Shown piece by piece: positions 26,483 to 36,381 of a stretch of 64,000 nucleotides of DNA (within the stretch, counting starts at the first letter, position 1; each line of letters starts with the position of its first letter). Under the pieces are notes generated by a model. It was not told where the DNA came from and did not search any database. It worked only from the letters and a program-made list of their open reading frames with translations. This DNA comes from Paenibacillus durus ATCC 35681 (GTDB taxonomy: Bacteria; Bacillota; Bacilli; Paenibacillales; Paenibacillaceae): positions 558,001 through 622,000 of the forward strand of contig NZ_CP011114.1 of NCBI RefSeq assembly GCF_000993825.1, read 5' to 3'. The translations under genes and the position numbers were made by a program.

Positions 26483-27655
26483 ATGGTTCTGGAATTTAAT
26501 GAAAATGGGCATACGGTATCCGCCGGGGGAATCACGGTTGAATTGTTCGCCAAAGAGTCCAATCTACTGCGGTTCCTGTACCGCAACCGGGGGCGGGCGT
26601 TCAGCCGGGGGCAGCTACTGGACAGCGTATGGCCGCTCGAATATCCGGTGGAACGCACGGTGGACGATCATATCTACCGGCTTCGCAAAAAGCTCGTCCC
26701 GTTTGAAGGCCTGACGATCCGCACGGTCCGGGGATTCGGATACTGCCTGACCGTGCGGGAGCAAGCAACAGGCATTGATGCCCGCCCATCCGTTCAGGAC
26801 GAAGAACTGCGGGAGAAGATGCGGGAGGTATTCGTCAAATATCATCAGTATGGGCAAGGGAAGTCGATGCTGGCGCTTGCCCGGCAGCAGGATATTTTGG
26901 GCTACGAGTTGGACCCGTTTTACTCCGTTTACGTGCATTTTGTGCAGGGCGATCTGGAGTGGCTGCTTAGCGGGGGAGATCCGCCCGGTTCGGAGCGCGC
27001 ATACTGGCTGCTGCTGTTCTATATGTTCGCGGGCGAGCCGAAGGACGCTCTGGACTATTGCGAGCGGGTGCTTGCTGCAAGACTTCTGCCTCCGTCCCAG
27101 CACCGTGAAATGGAAATCCTCAATATTCTGGAGCTGTACGCACTGACGGGAGTACCGGAGAAGGCGATTGAACGGCTAAAGCTGACCCGGCGGGTCATTG
27201 CGGAACCGGGCTACGAAAATTTTGACACGCCCGTGTCCACCGCCGAGATGTTCGTCCACCTGATGATGGGGACTCCGGACGAAGAGATGCAAAGAATGGC
27301 GGGGGCTATTGAAGACCTTCTTCAGGCGAAGCCCTTTTTGCGGGAAATCGGAAGCTATACCGTTATTAAAGGGCTTTGGATGCTGAGAAAGAATGAAAGA
27401 CGTACGGGCGAGGCGCTGCTGGACGAGGGGCTCGAAGTGCTGGAGCTATCCGGATTCGTGCCTATACGGTTATTTGGACTTTACCGAATTACGCAATTCT
27501 GCCGGCAGTTTGCGCCGTTTAAGGGTGTGGAAGCGGTGCTGCGTAAATACGAGGCGTTATTTGCGGAAGAGCAGGCGCGCTGCGGATTGCCCGGGCTCAT
27601 AAGCCGGATCGAAGCGGCGCTGGACAACTGTCTGAAGACACGGCGCCAAGGCTGA
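26483..27655 (+). CDS. Winged-helix (OmpR-type) and TPR transcriptional regulator
   Basis: A 390-residue protein. Residues 1-95 form an OmpR/PhoB-type DNA-binding domain (RTVDDHIYRLRKKL, IRTVRGFGYCL), not preceded by a receiver domain. Residues 105-390 are helical and TPR-like, as in SARP-related activators. It probably senses a signal through the TPR part. The start at 26483 follows GGGAGG; a longer frame to 26432 lacks a site. The next gene is an MFS exporter, a plausible target. Confidence 0.75.
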   Translation: MVLEFNENGHTVSAGGITVELFAKESNLLRFLYRNRGRAFSRGQLLDSVWPLEYPVERTVDDHIYRLRKKLVPFEGLTIRTVRGFGYCLTVREQATGIDARPSVQDEELREKMREVFVKYHQYGQGKSMLALARQQDILGYELDPFYSVYVHFVQGDLEWLLSGGDPPGSERAYWLLLFYMFAGEPKDALDYCERVLAARLLPPSQHREMEILNILELYALTGVPEKAIERLKLTRRVIAEPGYENFDTPVSTAEMFVHLMMGTPDEEMQRMAGAIEDLLQAKPFLREIGSYTVIKGLWMLRKNERRTGEALLDEGLEVLELSGFVPIRLFGLYRITQFCRQFAPFKGVEAVLRKYEALFAEEQARCGLPGLISRIEAALDNCLKTRRQG

Positions 27656-27781
27656 AAGCGCGGGCTGCTATGCTTCGCAATCACGTAGTTGGAGTGGTCC
27701 GCTCTCTGATATTTCTCTGACAATCCGGCGATATACTCGGCGTAAAGAAAGGCGGGTACAGCCGGATGGAGGAATACTAGA

Positions 27782-29104
27782 GTGCGAATGGAAGCCCCTT
27801 TGACTAAACGAGAGACGCGCGCGGACCGCGGCCTCTTCGGCAACAAAATCTATATGCGCGTATATGCCGCTTACGCCGCGGCGGAATTTGGCGACTGGTT
27901 CGATATGCTGGCGATCCAGGTGCTGGTCGGCTACCGCTGGCAGGCCGGGCCGCTGATGCTGGCGCTGATTCCCGTCAGCCTGGCGCTGCCGGGCATTGTG
28001 CTTGGCTCCGCAGCGGGAGTAGCCGCCGACCGGCTGAACAAGCTGAAGCTGATGCGCTTATGCAACCTGCTGACCGCAGTACTGACCGCAGCGGTGCTGC
28101 TCGCTCCCGGCATGCTGTGGCTGCTGCCGCTGCTTGCGCTGCGGTCGGCCGTGTCTGCGCTGAATGTGCCGGCCCAGCAGTCACTCACCCGGAGCATTGT
28201 CCGGGAGGACCAGCTGCTCCAAGCCGCGTCCCTTAACGGCTTCGTCACGCAGGGCTCCAAAATCGCCGGTCCGCTGCTGGGCGGACTGGCGCTGGCCGCT
28301 CTTTCGCCCGCCTGGTGCATTGCGCTGAATGCCTGCATGCGGCTGCTTTCGTATGTGCTGCTGCTGTCCATAAAGAACGCTGATACCAGTGGGAGCACAG
28401 GCGCGGATTCGGATGTACGAAAAAAAGCAGGGGACCAAGCTGCCGACGGGGACTCGCTTTCGGCGCGGACAATGTGGAAGGAAGGCTGGAGCTTTATTTT
28501 CCGCAGCAGGCTGCTGCGGAATACGATGCTGTTTGGCCTGATGGGCGCCCTGTCGATCCAGATGGTTGATTTCCAGTTCGCCAGTTTATTCCGTACCCTT
28601 GCCCCGGATAGGGAATATTTGCTCGGCTGGCTGGTGTCGGCGGCGGGGGCGGGAGCGGTGCTGACGATCGCCGCCATGAATAAGGTGGGGCGCGGCGCAG
28701 GCTACGGCTTAAGACTGGGCGGAGGCTATGCGCTGATCGGCGCGGCCATCGGAGGGCTGGGCCTGCTGCCGCCTGGCGTTTCTCTCCTTCCCGTGCTGCT
28801 GCTGGGTCTGCTTATGGGCGCCGGAAACGGGATGTTCATGATCACCTTTAATTATTGTCTGCAAAAGGAAACGCCGCCCCATATGACAGGCCGGGTGTTC
28901 GGCATCCAGAGCATGGTGCTGAACGCCGCGATGATTGCCGCCCCGCTGCTGGGCGGCACGATGGTCGATCTGGCGGGTCCGCGGCGGATCTTTGCCAGCT
29001 TCGGCCTTGTAATCGCTATGATTGGTGCGGCAGGAATACTTCTTAGGCGCTTGCTGTGGCCGGAGGGGAAGGAAGGCCGGGAAGGGGGACATAAGTTTCA
29101 ATGA
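27782..29104 (+). CDS. MFS transporter (drug-efflux-like)
   Basis: A 440-residue membrane protein with about twelve hydrophobic segments, a central hydrophilic loop near residues 195-230, and the MFS motif AADRLNKLKLMRL between helices 2 and 3. The N-terminal AEFGDWFDMLAIQVLV segment resembles MFS-3 (Bcr/macrolide-efflux-like) proteins. The start is GTG with GGAGG 9 bases upstream. It lies 126 bp after the winged-helix/TPR regulator. Confidence 0.85.
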   Translation: MRMEAPLTKRETRADRGLFGNKIYMRVYAAYAAAEFGDWFDMLAIQVLVGYRWQAGPLMLALIPVSLALPGIVLGSAAGVAADRLNKLKLMRLCNLLTAVLTAAVLLAPGMLWLLPLLALRSAVSALNVPAQQSLTRSIVREDQLLQAASLNGFVTQGSKIAGPLLGGLALAALSPAWCIALNACMRLLSYVLLLSIKNADTSGSTGADSDVRKKAGDQAADGDSLSARTMWKEGWSFIFRSRLLRNTMLFGLMGALSIQMVDFQFASLFRTLAPDREYLLGWLVSAAGAGAVLTIAAMNKVGRGAGYGLRLGGGYALIGAAIGGLGLLPPGVSLLPVLLLGLLMGAGNGMFMITFNYCLQKETPPHMTGRVFGIQSMVLNAAMIAAPLLGGTMVDLAGPRRIFASFGLVIAMIGAAGILLRRLLWPEGKEGREGGHKFQ

Positions 29105-29487
29105 CGACTCGGGGAACCATTAAAAATAAATCGGGAACCTCTTGGGGAATAGTCCAATCTAGTCCCTGGGTATTACATACACTTAAAGGGTCAGATGCAG
29201 CATGCGATTGAGCATATGGAGATGTATCGATAGCCGCATATGGCATCACATCACGATTCCAGCAATTTCCGGAATTTGTCATCATGGGTTTGTGTGAAGG
29301 GGTCGTTCCGCTCATCGCCTTTTGTTTCACAGCAGACAAAAAAAGGATGAAGTCAGTATAAAAGTTCGTCGTAATTCTTGTTTCTTCGTTGGCTTCGGTT
29401 TTCGGCTTGATTGTTTTTGCAGCAGGTATTGATCCCCACTCTTTATGCGGCAAATGGATATTGGAAGTTCGAAGGAGTAAAATCAAA
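29105..29487. other. Intergenic stretch with one doubtful frame
   Basis: A 147-codon open frame runs on the minus strand (29043-29486), but its only starts lack a ribosome site and it overlaps the MFS 3' end. No family is recognised. It is not called as a gene. Confidence 0.4.
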
Positions 29488-29521
29488 TAAAAAAGGGAGC
29501 CGGACGCATCCGATTCCCTTA
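29488..29521 (-). terminator. Terminator of the SLH-protein gene
   Basis: On the minus strand AAGGGAATCGGAT pairs with the following TCCGGCTCCCTT and is followed by TTTTATTTG. Confidence 0.8.
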
Positions 29522-29564
29522 GGTTTAGAGAGGATATAAATTAGCTGCAAAAGAACGCCTTATC

Positions 29565-32500
29565 CTAAATGAGCTCGGACTTCTGAAGGAACCTCTGAAT
29601 AATAACTGCAACTTCCGCTCTCGTAATGGGTGCTTTTGGAGCAAGCTCCATCTTATTTCTGCCCGAAACAATTCCCGATTGCAGACAGTCGGCAATACTC
29701 TCCTTGGCCCAATTGGAAGCATTCGCTGCGTCTTTAAATGGAGCAAGCGCTGCATTTGTCTCCTGGGCCGGGAGCTTGGTTTTCAAACCGGTCAGCGTCA
29801 TTGCTTTTGATATCATCACAATTGCCTGTTCCCGTGTGACTTTGTCCGTTGGATGAAAGCTGCCATCTTCAAAGCCGCTGATGAATTGGTGGGCGTACGC
29901 AGTTTGAATGGCATCGCTATACCAATCGGAAGCTTTTACATCCGGGAATGCGGTTCCTCCATGCACTAACTTCACTCCTAGTCCTCGAACAAGAATGGCC
30001 GCAAACTCTGCGCGAGTAATGTCTTGATCGGGGGCATACCTTCCATTGTCGAACCCGTTAATGATCATGCGCGAGCCCAAATCATTTACTGCAGATTTCG
30101 CCCAATGGCTGGCGGTATCTTGAAATTCGACCGGATGTGAAATGATAGCGTACGTGCTATTCGACAAGCTCTTGATTGTCGCATAATACTTCCCATCCAT
30201 AACGGTAAGCTGGGTTGGTACAGGGTGAACTAATCCGCCCGGTTCGACGACAATACCGGTTGTGGACTGGCTGGCGTCAACGCTACCGGGAATCGCTATT
30301 GTGCGTTCTACATATGCATTGAACCGGGACACTTCCAAGCTGCTGCTGTGATATGCCGCACGTACTGTAAAGTTAAGCGGAGGAGCGAGAAGCTTGAAAT
30401 TGCCTTTGAATGCCGCATTTTCGATCGTTTGCAGCATGTCTGCCGCAGGAGCCGCAATTTCAATTTGAACGATCACATCCTGTAGTAGCGCCGATTGCTC
30501 CAGCTGATGGGAGATGGATTCTATATGGATTTGCCGGGCAGGCAGCGTATAGCTGGCCTGATCGGTTTGGATTTTCACCACCGCCTGATTTTGCTCCAGA
30601 GTTTTGATCATCTGGCCGTTGAACTCACCGATGACGACATCCGATCCCGGACTGAATGGAATTGTAATTACTGTACCCGGACTTGCCGCTGCAAAAAACT
30701 CCATAAATTTAGCGGGGTTTAGTGAAATCGTGGTGACCGATTGATTATTAACCCGGGTTGTTGTTGCTAATCCCCAATTTTCGGCTTTTCCATTGACCAG
30801 GATATTCATAACGGTTCCAGCATTCCCCGTTGTAACGGGATTTGTCGGTGTACCGTCCCCATCTCCGGCATTTGATGATGGTCTTGGAATAATCTCATTG
30901 GAAACGGCTGATCCGGCGCTTTTCCCTGCGCTGTTGACCGCTTTTACCGTAAACGTATAAGCAGTGCCGTTCGATAAGCCCGTAACGGTAATTGGACTGC
31001 TGGTTCCTTCCGCAATGATATTACCCGGCAAAGCTGTAACTTCGTATCCGATGATCGGGCTTCCGCCATTATCCGATGGAGCCGTAAAAGAAACGGTGGC
31101 CTGGCCATTTCCCGCAACCGCGTTTACATCTGTTGGAGCGGCCGGAACGGTTCTCGGCGTTGCGCTCAATTCATTGGAAACCGCACTGTCCCCTCCCGGG
31201 TTAGTCGCTTTAACGACAAAGTAGCTCGTAGTACCATTGGTTAAGCCTGTTGCATCAAAATCGTAAGTAGACCCGGTAACGGTAGCGACTTCGGGACCAT
31301 AAGTGCCGGATGTTAAGCTTTGGTAGATTTTGTATCCCGTAGAGCCATCTACAGGACTCCAGGCAAGTTGTACATGTCCGTCACCGGCAACAGCGGAGTT
31401 CAGGATCGGCGGGGTTGTGTCGTTCACAAACAGGGTATACAGAGCGTTCGATCCCTTATTCATCACAAAAGCAATTACATGATGGCCTGTTTCTAATGCA
31501 GCCAAGTATTCCTTATGAATGGTTATTGTATTTGCGGATAATGTGTAGCTGGAAGCTTCCAGAATCGTGTCGTCAAGCTTTATGCTTGACAGTGTATTAC
31601 CGTTCAAGGTAAGGGTTGTCACGATATCTTGATAGTGCCCCTCCACAGGATTGGACGAATATTTGTCAAAAATGCCCGATGCCGGGTAGATCGCACTATC
31701 CTGCAGCCTTGTAACCGAAATCGTATACCGCTTGAAGTAGCCCGAATCTTCCGCTATCACTTCTAGAGTGATGAGATTACTGCCTGGAGTCAGCGGCACA
31801 TCTATTCCGTGTCCATTCGTCACCGGTGTGTAGCCGCCGCCATTCACGTTTACACGAACTGAAGCGCCTGCCGGATCGGCCAGCACCGGCGACACCGTCA
31901 ACGTATCCGTCGTGCTGCCCGCGTCTTCCAGCGAATAGTCCAATCTTTCACTGGAGAACGCCTCATTAAGGCTTCCCGGCGATACGAGCAGCTCGCTTAA
32001 CGCGGCATTATTATTTTTTCGCTTCACTGTGATCGTGTATACATTGCTTGTTATCCCGTCCTGGGCGGTTACTTGGATTTCAATGGTATTGCTTCCGACG
32101 TTCAGCGCCAGCGATCCGCTGGCTGAGCCGCTGTTAACCGTCATGTAGCTGCCTCCATTAACCCGAACCTTTACCGTTGACGCCGGATCGGCTGCCGTTG
32201 GAATTACCGTCAATGAATCGGCAGCATAAGCGGCACTTGCCAATGTATAGGCAGTCGTACCTGTTGCAAAAGCCGGACTTAACAGGTTTCCGGGAACGGT
32301 TAGATCACTCAAGCCGGTGTTCGTGCTGGGTGCGGCTCGTGTCACCGTTATCGTATACGTCTTGTTCGCCGTTTGATCATAGGATGCGGTCGCGATTACT
32401 ATCGTATTGCTTCCGACATTTAAAGGAATCGCACCGGATGCAGCGCCATTGGTTGCCGCTGTTCCATTGATTGTCAAAGAGGCAGCGGGATCATCCAGCA

Positions 32501-33026
32501 CCCCGGTGAACGTAATGCTGCTCGTTGTATAAGGTACGTGTGCTGTGTAATTCATTACCGAGGATTGAAAACCCGGGCTTAACGCTGCTTCATCTGAATG
32601 TAAATCAATCAAATCCGCGTCATTGGTCGATGGATAATAAACATGAATTGTATACGTTTTGGTTGCCGTTAAATCCGCCGAAGTTACCTTGATTTGAAAC
32701 GTGTTATCTCCCCGATTTGTCGGAAGATACCCGGTTGATGTATAGGAAGGGATTGCAGTCCAAAAACCTCCATTCATCGAATACTCCATTGCCGCTCCGG
32801 AATTTGCAGGAATTGCCGCCGTGTAATAACCGATTGCAGAGCTGTGCATTCTTACCCAATATTCCGTCACTGATGGAGAAAAGGCAGGGGATAATGAGCC
32901 GGTCCCTTGATAAATAGACACCAGATCGGCATCCGCATCGCTTATTTGAGCTCGTACATACCAAGGAAGAGCTGTAATAAGGATCAAAACCGTAAAGCTG
33001 ATGAAAAAATACCTTGCAAGTCTCAC
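29565..33026 (-). CDS. Large secreted SLH protein with cadherin-like, X2 and FN3 domains
   Basis: A 1153-residue exported protein. Residues 1-27 are a signal peptide. Four cadherin-like beta-sandwich repeats (about 30-440) each end in a strand such as NVYTITVKR. A CBM-X2-like domain (about 445-545, SGIFDKYSSNP, LDDTILEASSYTL) and two fibronectin type III domains (about 545-735) follow. After a Gly/Asn-rich linker and an uncharacterised 220-residue region come three SLH repeats (about 960-1150, FQDTASHWAKSAVNDL, FPDVKASDWYSDAI, FKDAANASNWAKESI) that anchor to wall polymer. The start is GTG with AAAGGAGAGG. It probably acts as a surface adhesin or scaffold; no enzyme domain is seen. Confidence 0.9.
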   Translation of the reverse strand: MRLARYFFISFTVLILITALPWYVRAQISDADADLVSIYQGTGSLSPAFSPSVTEYWVRMHSSAIGYYTAAIPANSGAAMEYSMNGGFWTAIPSYTSTGYLPTNRGDNTFQIKVTSADLTATKTYTIHVYYPSTNDADLIDLHSDEAALSPGFQSSVMNYTAHVPYTTSSITFTGVLDDPAASLTINGTAATNGAASGAIPLNVGSNTIVIATASYDQTANKTYTITVTRAAPSTNTGLSDLTVPGNLLSPAFATGTTAYTLASAAYAADSLTVIPTAADPASTVKVRVNGGSYMTVNSGSASGSLALNVGSNTIEIQVTAQDGITSNVYTITVKRKNNNAALSELLVSPGSLNEAFSSERLDYSLEDAGSTTDTLTVSPVLADPAGASVRVNVNGGGYTPVTNGHGIDVPLTPGSNLITLEVIAEDSGYFKRYTISVTRLQDSAIYPASGIFDKYSSNPVEGHYQDIVTTLTLNGNTLSSIKLDDTILEASSYTLSANTITIHKEYLAALETGHHVIAFVMNKGSNALYTLFVNDTTPPILNSAVAGDGHVQLAWSPVDGSTGYKIYQSLTSGTYGPEVATVTGSTYDFDATGLTNGTTSYFVVKATNPGGDSAVSNELSATPRTVPAAPTDVNAVAGNGQATVSFTAPSDNGGSPIIGYEVTALPGNIIAEGTSSPITVTGLSNGTAYTFTVKAVNSAGKSAGSAVSNEIIPRPSSNAGDGDGTPTNPVTTGNAGTVMNILVNGKAENWGLATTTRVNNQSVTTISLNPAKFMEFFAAASPGTVITIPFSPGSDVVIGEFNGQMIKTLEQNQAVVKIQTDQASYTLPARQIHIESISHQLEQSALLQDVIVQIEIAAPAADMLQTIENAAFKGNFKLLAPPLNFTVRAAYHSSSLEVSRFNAYVERTIAIPGSVDASQSTTGIVVEPGGLVHPVPTQLTVMDGKYYATIKSLSNSTYAIISHPVEFQDTASHWAKSAVNDLGSRMIINGFDNGRYAPDQDITRAEFAAILVRGLGVKLVHGGTAFPDVKASDWYSDAIQTAYAHQFISGFEDGSFHPTDKVTREQAIVMISKAMTLTGLKTKLPAQETNAALAPFKDAANASNWAKESIADCLQSGIVSGRNKMELAPKAPITRAEVAVIIQRFLQKSELI

Positions 33027-33136
33027 GAAACGCCTCTCCTTTCTTGTCTAACTATTATGTAAGAATAATTCTTAATATATCATATCGGTTATTTTATGTA
33101 AGTAAGTTAGTTTCATACGGACGTAAAGAATATGGG

Positions 33137-33458
33137 TTTACACAAATGGTAATAATTGATATCCTATCGATAAATGAAAACGCGATGATGAGAAGAGTAA
33201 GGAAATCACGTTCTTGCACAGAGAGCTCCGGCAGCTGAAAAGGAGCAAAGAGCGATTTCCCGAACCAAGCCTCTGAGCAGCATGCCGGAACCCTCAAGGG
33301 GATAGCGTGACGGGAGCTCCCGTTATTGAGCTAGAGTATAAGCATTGACTGCAATGCCGTACTTAAAGAGGTTAATATGGCGACATATTAATGAACCTGG
33401 GGTGGCACCGCGACAACTTCGTCCCCAAGACATGAAGTCTTGGAGGTGAAGTTTTTTT
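33137..33458 (+). ncRNA. Orphan T-box leader, specifier probably CAA (Gln)
   Basis: TTTACA (33137) and TATCCT (33160) with 17-bp spacing give a promoter. Stem I begins near 33181; AGTA (33195) faces CGAA (33260), the loop E pair, above it GGAAATC pairs with GATTTCC. By the glyQS and tyrS pattern GAA-N-codon-purine, the specifier is CAA. The conserved T-box GGGGTGGCACCGCG lies at 33399-33412, and a terminator, AACTTC-CCAAGAC pairing with GTCTTGG-GAAGTT and eight T, ends at 33458. The next plus-strand gene is over 1 kb away; araC lies convergent directly behind the terminator. Confidence 0.88.
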
Positions 33459-33470
33459 TGTACTGGTTGA

Positions 33471-34352
33471 TCACTTTCTAAATTTCCGGAAATCTTTAGG
33501 TGTTCTTTCATGATATTTTTTAAAAGACTGAATAAAGTGATTTACATGATTGAAACCCACTCTGTGGGCTATTTCGGTTATTGTATAATCTGTTGAGATT
33601 AATAACTCGCTGCTTTTCTTGATACGGTACTTAATTAAGTAGTCGTAAGGTGTCATATGAATGGTTCTCTTAAAACTCCGAGTACATTCCGAAACACTTA
33701 GATGCGCTACATCAGCAATCTCTTGCAGTGTTATATTATTTGAGTAGTTCTGATGGATGAAGCTGAGCATTAATTGAAGTCTTTCTTGTTGCAGTTTTAA
33801 GTATTTAGGTGCTTCCTCAGAAGAGAGCGAAATGTTAGAAATTAAGGTAAACCATAATTGTACAGTTTTAATCGAAACCTCATATTCCCACCCCCAGTTT
33901 TTTTTCATATCAAATTTCTTTTTCATATCCCAAAGCATTTCCAGTACTTGACTTTCCCATTCAACATCTCCCTTGATTACTAGTGACACTAAGGAAGAGT
34001 TTGTATAAGGTAGTACATAATTTTTTTCCATGGCACTATCTGCATAGAAGGCCAGCAGCTTCTCAGGAAAATTAAAACTGACATACTGAGCGTTATGTGT
34101 CAGGTTCGTAGTAACATGAAGGACGCCCTCATTAATTAAAATTGCCTGTCCTGTTTCTAATTCATGATCAATCCCATTAACTTGTATAACTAGTTTTCCT
34201 TTAGTAACCAAAGTGATTTGTAGTTCTTCATGCCAATGTAAATCGTTAAATCCTCTACCTTCAGGAATACTTCCATGAATAGTATGGGTGTACATGATAT
34301 ATGGAAATGAAACATCGGGATATAAAATGGTCTCGTGCAACTGTTTTTTCAT
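33471..34352 (-). CDS. AraC family transcriptional regulator with cupin sensor
   Basis: A 293-residue protein. Residues 20-110 form a cupin (HWHEELQITLVTKGKL) and the C-terminal 100 residues two HTH motifs (ITLQEIADVAHLSVSECTRSFKR, YTITEIAHRVGFNHVNHFIQSFKKYH). The start at 34352 follows AGAAAGGA; the upstream frame lacks a site. It likely binds a sugar or small ligand. The gene is fairly AT-rich. Its 3' end lies 12 bp from the T-box terminator. Confidence 0.87.
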   Translation of the reverse strand: MKKQLHETILYPDVSFPYIMYTHTIHGSIPEGRGFNDLHWHEELQITLVTKGKLVIQVNGIDHELETGQAILINEGVLHVTTNLTHNAQYVSFNFPEKLLAFYADSAMEKNYVLPYTNSSLVSLVIKGDVEWESQVLEMLWDMKKKFDMKKNWGWEYEVSIKTVQLWFTLISNISLSSEEAPKYLKLQQERLQLMLSFIHQNYSNNITLQEIADVAHLSVSECTRSFKRTIHMTPYDYLIKYRIKKSSELLISTDYTITEIAHRVGFNHVNHFIQSFKKYHERTPKDFRKFRK

Positions 34353-34521
34353 CTTAGCGAAGTCCTTTCTGATGACGATATTTCTATATAAATTAAAGAT
34401 ATAATTACACAAATAAAATGAAGGTGGTGATATTATCATATCAAATCTTCGGCTTATCATTATAATCCTGTGCACAGACTTTTGGTTACAATCCTTAAAC
34501 TATTCAGAGGTGAGTGTTTAA

Positions 34522-34854
34522 ATGGCAACGTTTGATGATTTTTTGAAATTAGATATTCGTGTTGGAACAATAATCAAAGCTGAGTTTTTCGCAAAAGCAA
34601 AAGTACCTGCTATCAAACTTGAGATTGATTTTGGACAAGAAATCGGAATAAAAACGTCAAGTGCACAAATTACCAAAAGATATACGGCTGAAGATATTAT
34701 AGGGCAACAAATAATAGGGGTAGTCAATTTTCCTCCGCGTCGTATAGCCGGGTTTAATTCAGAGGTATTAGTTCTTGGAGGAATACCCGAAAAGGGGGAT
34801 GTAGTTCTATTAAAACCTGATTTTAAACTACCTGATGGAACACCGATTGGGTGA
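34522..34854 (+). CDS. csaA: CsaA tRNA-binding-domain protein
   Basis: A 110-residue OB-fold protein with the start [15 protein letters not shown] and [21 protein letters not shown] typical of CsaA, which is related to the C-terminal tRNA-binding domain of MetRS and proposed as an export chaperone. AGAGGTGAG precedes the ATG. It is monocistronic. Confidence 0.9.
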   Translation: MATFDDFLKLDIRVGTIIKAEFFAKAKVPAIKLEIDFGQEIGIKTSSAQITKRYTAEDIIGQQIIGVVNFPPRRIAGFNSEVLVLGGIPEKGDVVLLKPDFKLPDGTPIG

Positions 34855-34965
34855 TTTGGCGAAAGGGGCGAGTTCAAGAAATATGAAACGAATCAACCGG
34901 AAGCAGCGTAATGCATAGCATGAACGTACTACAAGGATTCAATATTGCGGAGGTGGAACCGGTAC

Positions 34966-35739
34966 ATGTCTATGTTCAAAAAGGTATTGGCAAGCGTCGG
35001 CATCGGGTCGGCTAAAGTGGACACTCGGCTGGAGGAGGCGCGGGTAGTGGCTGGCGGTACGCTGCGCGGAGTGGTATCCATTCGCGGGGGCCAGGTGGAG
35101 CAGCAAATTGACAAGATTTATATTTATGTGAAGACTCAGTATGATAAAGAGGAAAATGATCGAAAGATAACGCACGAAACCGAAATCGCACGCATTCTCA
35201 TTACCGAGGGATTTTTGCTGCAGGCCGGGGAGGTTCGGGAAATTCCGTTTGAAATTACCGTTCCTGAGCGTACGCCTGTATCGTACCGCCATACACCGGT
35301 ATGGCTGATGACCGGGCTGGATATCAAGATGGCGCTTGACCCAAGCGACCATGATTATCTCGAGGTGCTGCCGAGCGATAACATGCAGGTGGTATTCGGA
35401 GCGCTGGATGAGCTGGGCTTCAGGCTGCGTGAAGTGAGCAATGAGTATGCTCCCCGTCTTGGCGCCGGCTTGCCTTTTGTACAGGAGTTCGAGTATGTGC
35501 CGACCCGCGAGTTTCGCGGTGCGCTGGATGAGCTTGAAGTGATGTTCTTCCCACGGGGCGACAATTTGGAGCTGTACATCCAGATTGACCGCAGAGCTCG
35601 AGGACTTGGCGGTTTCTTGTCGGAAGCCATGGGTACGGACGAAAGCTTTATCCGCGTGACCTTTACCGGAAATGATCTCCGCCGTGGTGTACATGAGGTA
35701 TCCAACCAGTTGTATGAACTAATCTCCCGATACAGCTAA
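34966..35739 (+). CDS. spo0M: Spo0M-type sporulation control protein
   Basis: A 257-residue arrestin-like protein with the N-terminus MFKKVLASVGIGSAKVDT and repeated beta strands characteristic of Spo0M, plus the C-terminal GLGGFLSEAMG and DESFIRVTF segments. It modulates sporulation onset in Bacillus. GCGGAGGTGG lies upstream; ATG 34966 or 34972 is possible. A strong terminator follows. Confidence 0.9.
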   Translation: MSMFKKVLASVGIGSAKVDTRLEEARVVAGGTLRGVVSIRGGQVEQQIDKIYIYVKTQYDKEENDRKITHETEIARILITEGFLLQAGEVREIPFEITVPERTPVSYRHTPVWLMTGLDIKMALDPSDHDYLEVLPSDNMQVVFGALDELGFRLREVSNEYAPRLGAGLPFVQEFEYVPTREFRGALDELEVMFFPRGDNLELYIQIDRRARGLGGFLSEAMGTDESFIRVTFTGNDLRRGVHEVSNQLYELISRYS

Positions 35740-35777
35740 AATTGAAAGTAGAGCAAGTTCGCTCTCCTTATGAAGAG

Positions 35778-35844
35778 CACCCCTTAGAATAGTAATCGGA
35801 TAACCTCCCAGGTTAATTCGATAAATCTAGGGGGTGTTTTTTTT
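35778..35844 (+). terminator. Terminator of spo0M
   Basis: CACCCCTTAGA pairs with TCTAGGGGGTG (one wobble) around an inner AACCT/AGGTT hairpin, followed by eight T. Confidence 0.85.
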
Positions 35845-35932
35845 ATGCCTGGCAGAAGGACAATAGGCAAAAGCACTTGCACTTATATAGATAGGGCATA
35901 TATTAGTGTAGAAAATTGAAGGAGGGATAGCG

Positions 35933-36016
35933 ATGGGTGGTTATGCAGGGTTCTCCTCGACTACTACTGTCTTAGTGCTTTTCATTCTGCTGGTGATTAT
36001 TCTGAAGACATTCTAA
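35933..36016 (+). CDS. YjcZ-like small sporulation-associated peptide
   Basis: A 27-residue peptide beginning MGGYAGFSSTT followed by one hydrophobic helix (VLVLFILLVIIL). The Gly/Tyr start and LFILLVII core match the YjcZ/sporulation protein family of tiny membrane peptides. GAAGGAGGG precedes the ATG and a terminator follows. Confidence 0.75.
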   Translation: MGGYAGFSSTTTVLVLFILLVIILKTF

Positions 36017-36030
36017 GATGACGTCCTTAA

Positions 36031-36067
36031 AAAGAAAGAGCCTACTTCACCGTATAGGCTCTTTCTC
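36031..36067. terminator. Terminator between the YjcZ-like gene and the convergent 102-aa gene
   Basis: AAAGAGCCTA pairs with TAGGCTCTTT, with T-rich ends on both strands. Confidence 0.82.
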
Positions 36068-36072
36068 AAATG

Positions 36073-36381
36073 TTATGTGTACAATAAAGTGATGACAAGC
36101 AGCTCGTAAAGAACAAGGGTTAGAATCATTTCATCATACGGATTATAGAAAGCACGATTTCCCCCATGCCTTGGAACTGCCAAATGCAAGAAGCCCCTCT
36201 CGCAATTCACGATTCTCCCCGTGACCACCTGACCGTCGATTGTTTCAATCCTGACATATTGATTCGTATGTTGTCTGCATATATTGTGCAAATGGCTCCT
36301 GATGGATTTTAAGTTCTGAATGGACTGGCTGTCTGCTTGATACAGCACTTGTTGTTGAGGTACACCCATTTGAATGCTCAT
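36073..36381 (-). CDS. Small protein with possible Sm/SH3-like segment, function unknown
   Basis: A 102-residue protein. Residues 40-75 (YVRIETIDGQVVTGRIVNCE) resemble an Sm-like beta barrel of the type seen in small spore proteins, and the C-terminus is hydrophobic. GAGAGGTGG precedes the ATG. No family name can be assigned with confidence. Confidence 0.6.
   Translation of the reverse strand: MSIQMGVPQQQVLYQADSQSIQNLKSIRSHLHNICRQHTNQYVRIETIDGQVVTGRIVNCERGFLHLAVPRHGGNRAFYNPYDEMILTLVLYELLVITLLYT

Noticed and set aside
29043..29486. 147-codon open frame on the minus strand next to the SLH gene
   Set aside because: No ribosome site, start codon is TTG within an A-rich run, overlaps the MFS gene end, and no family is recognised.
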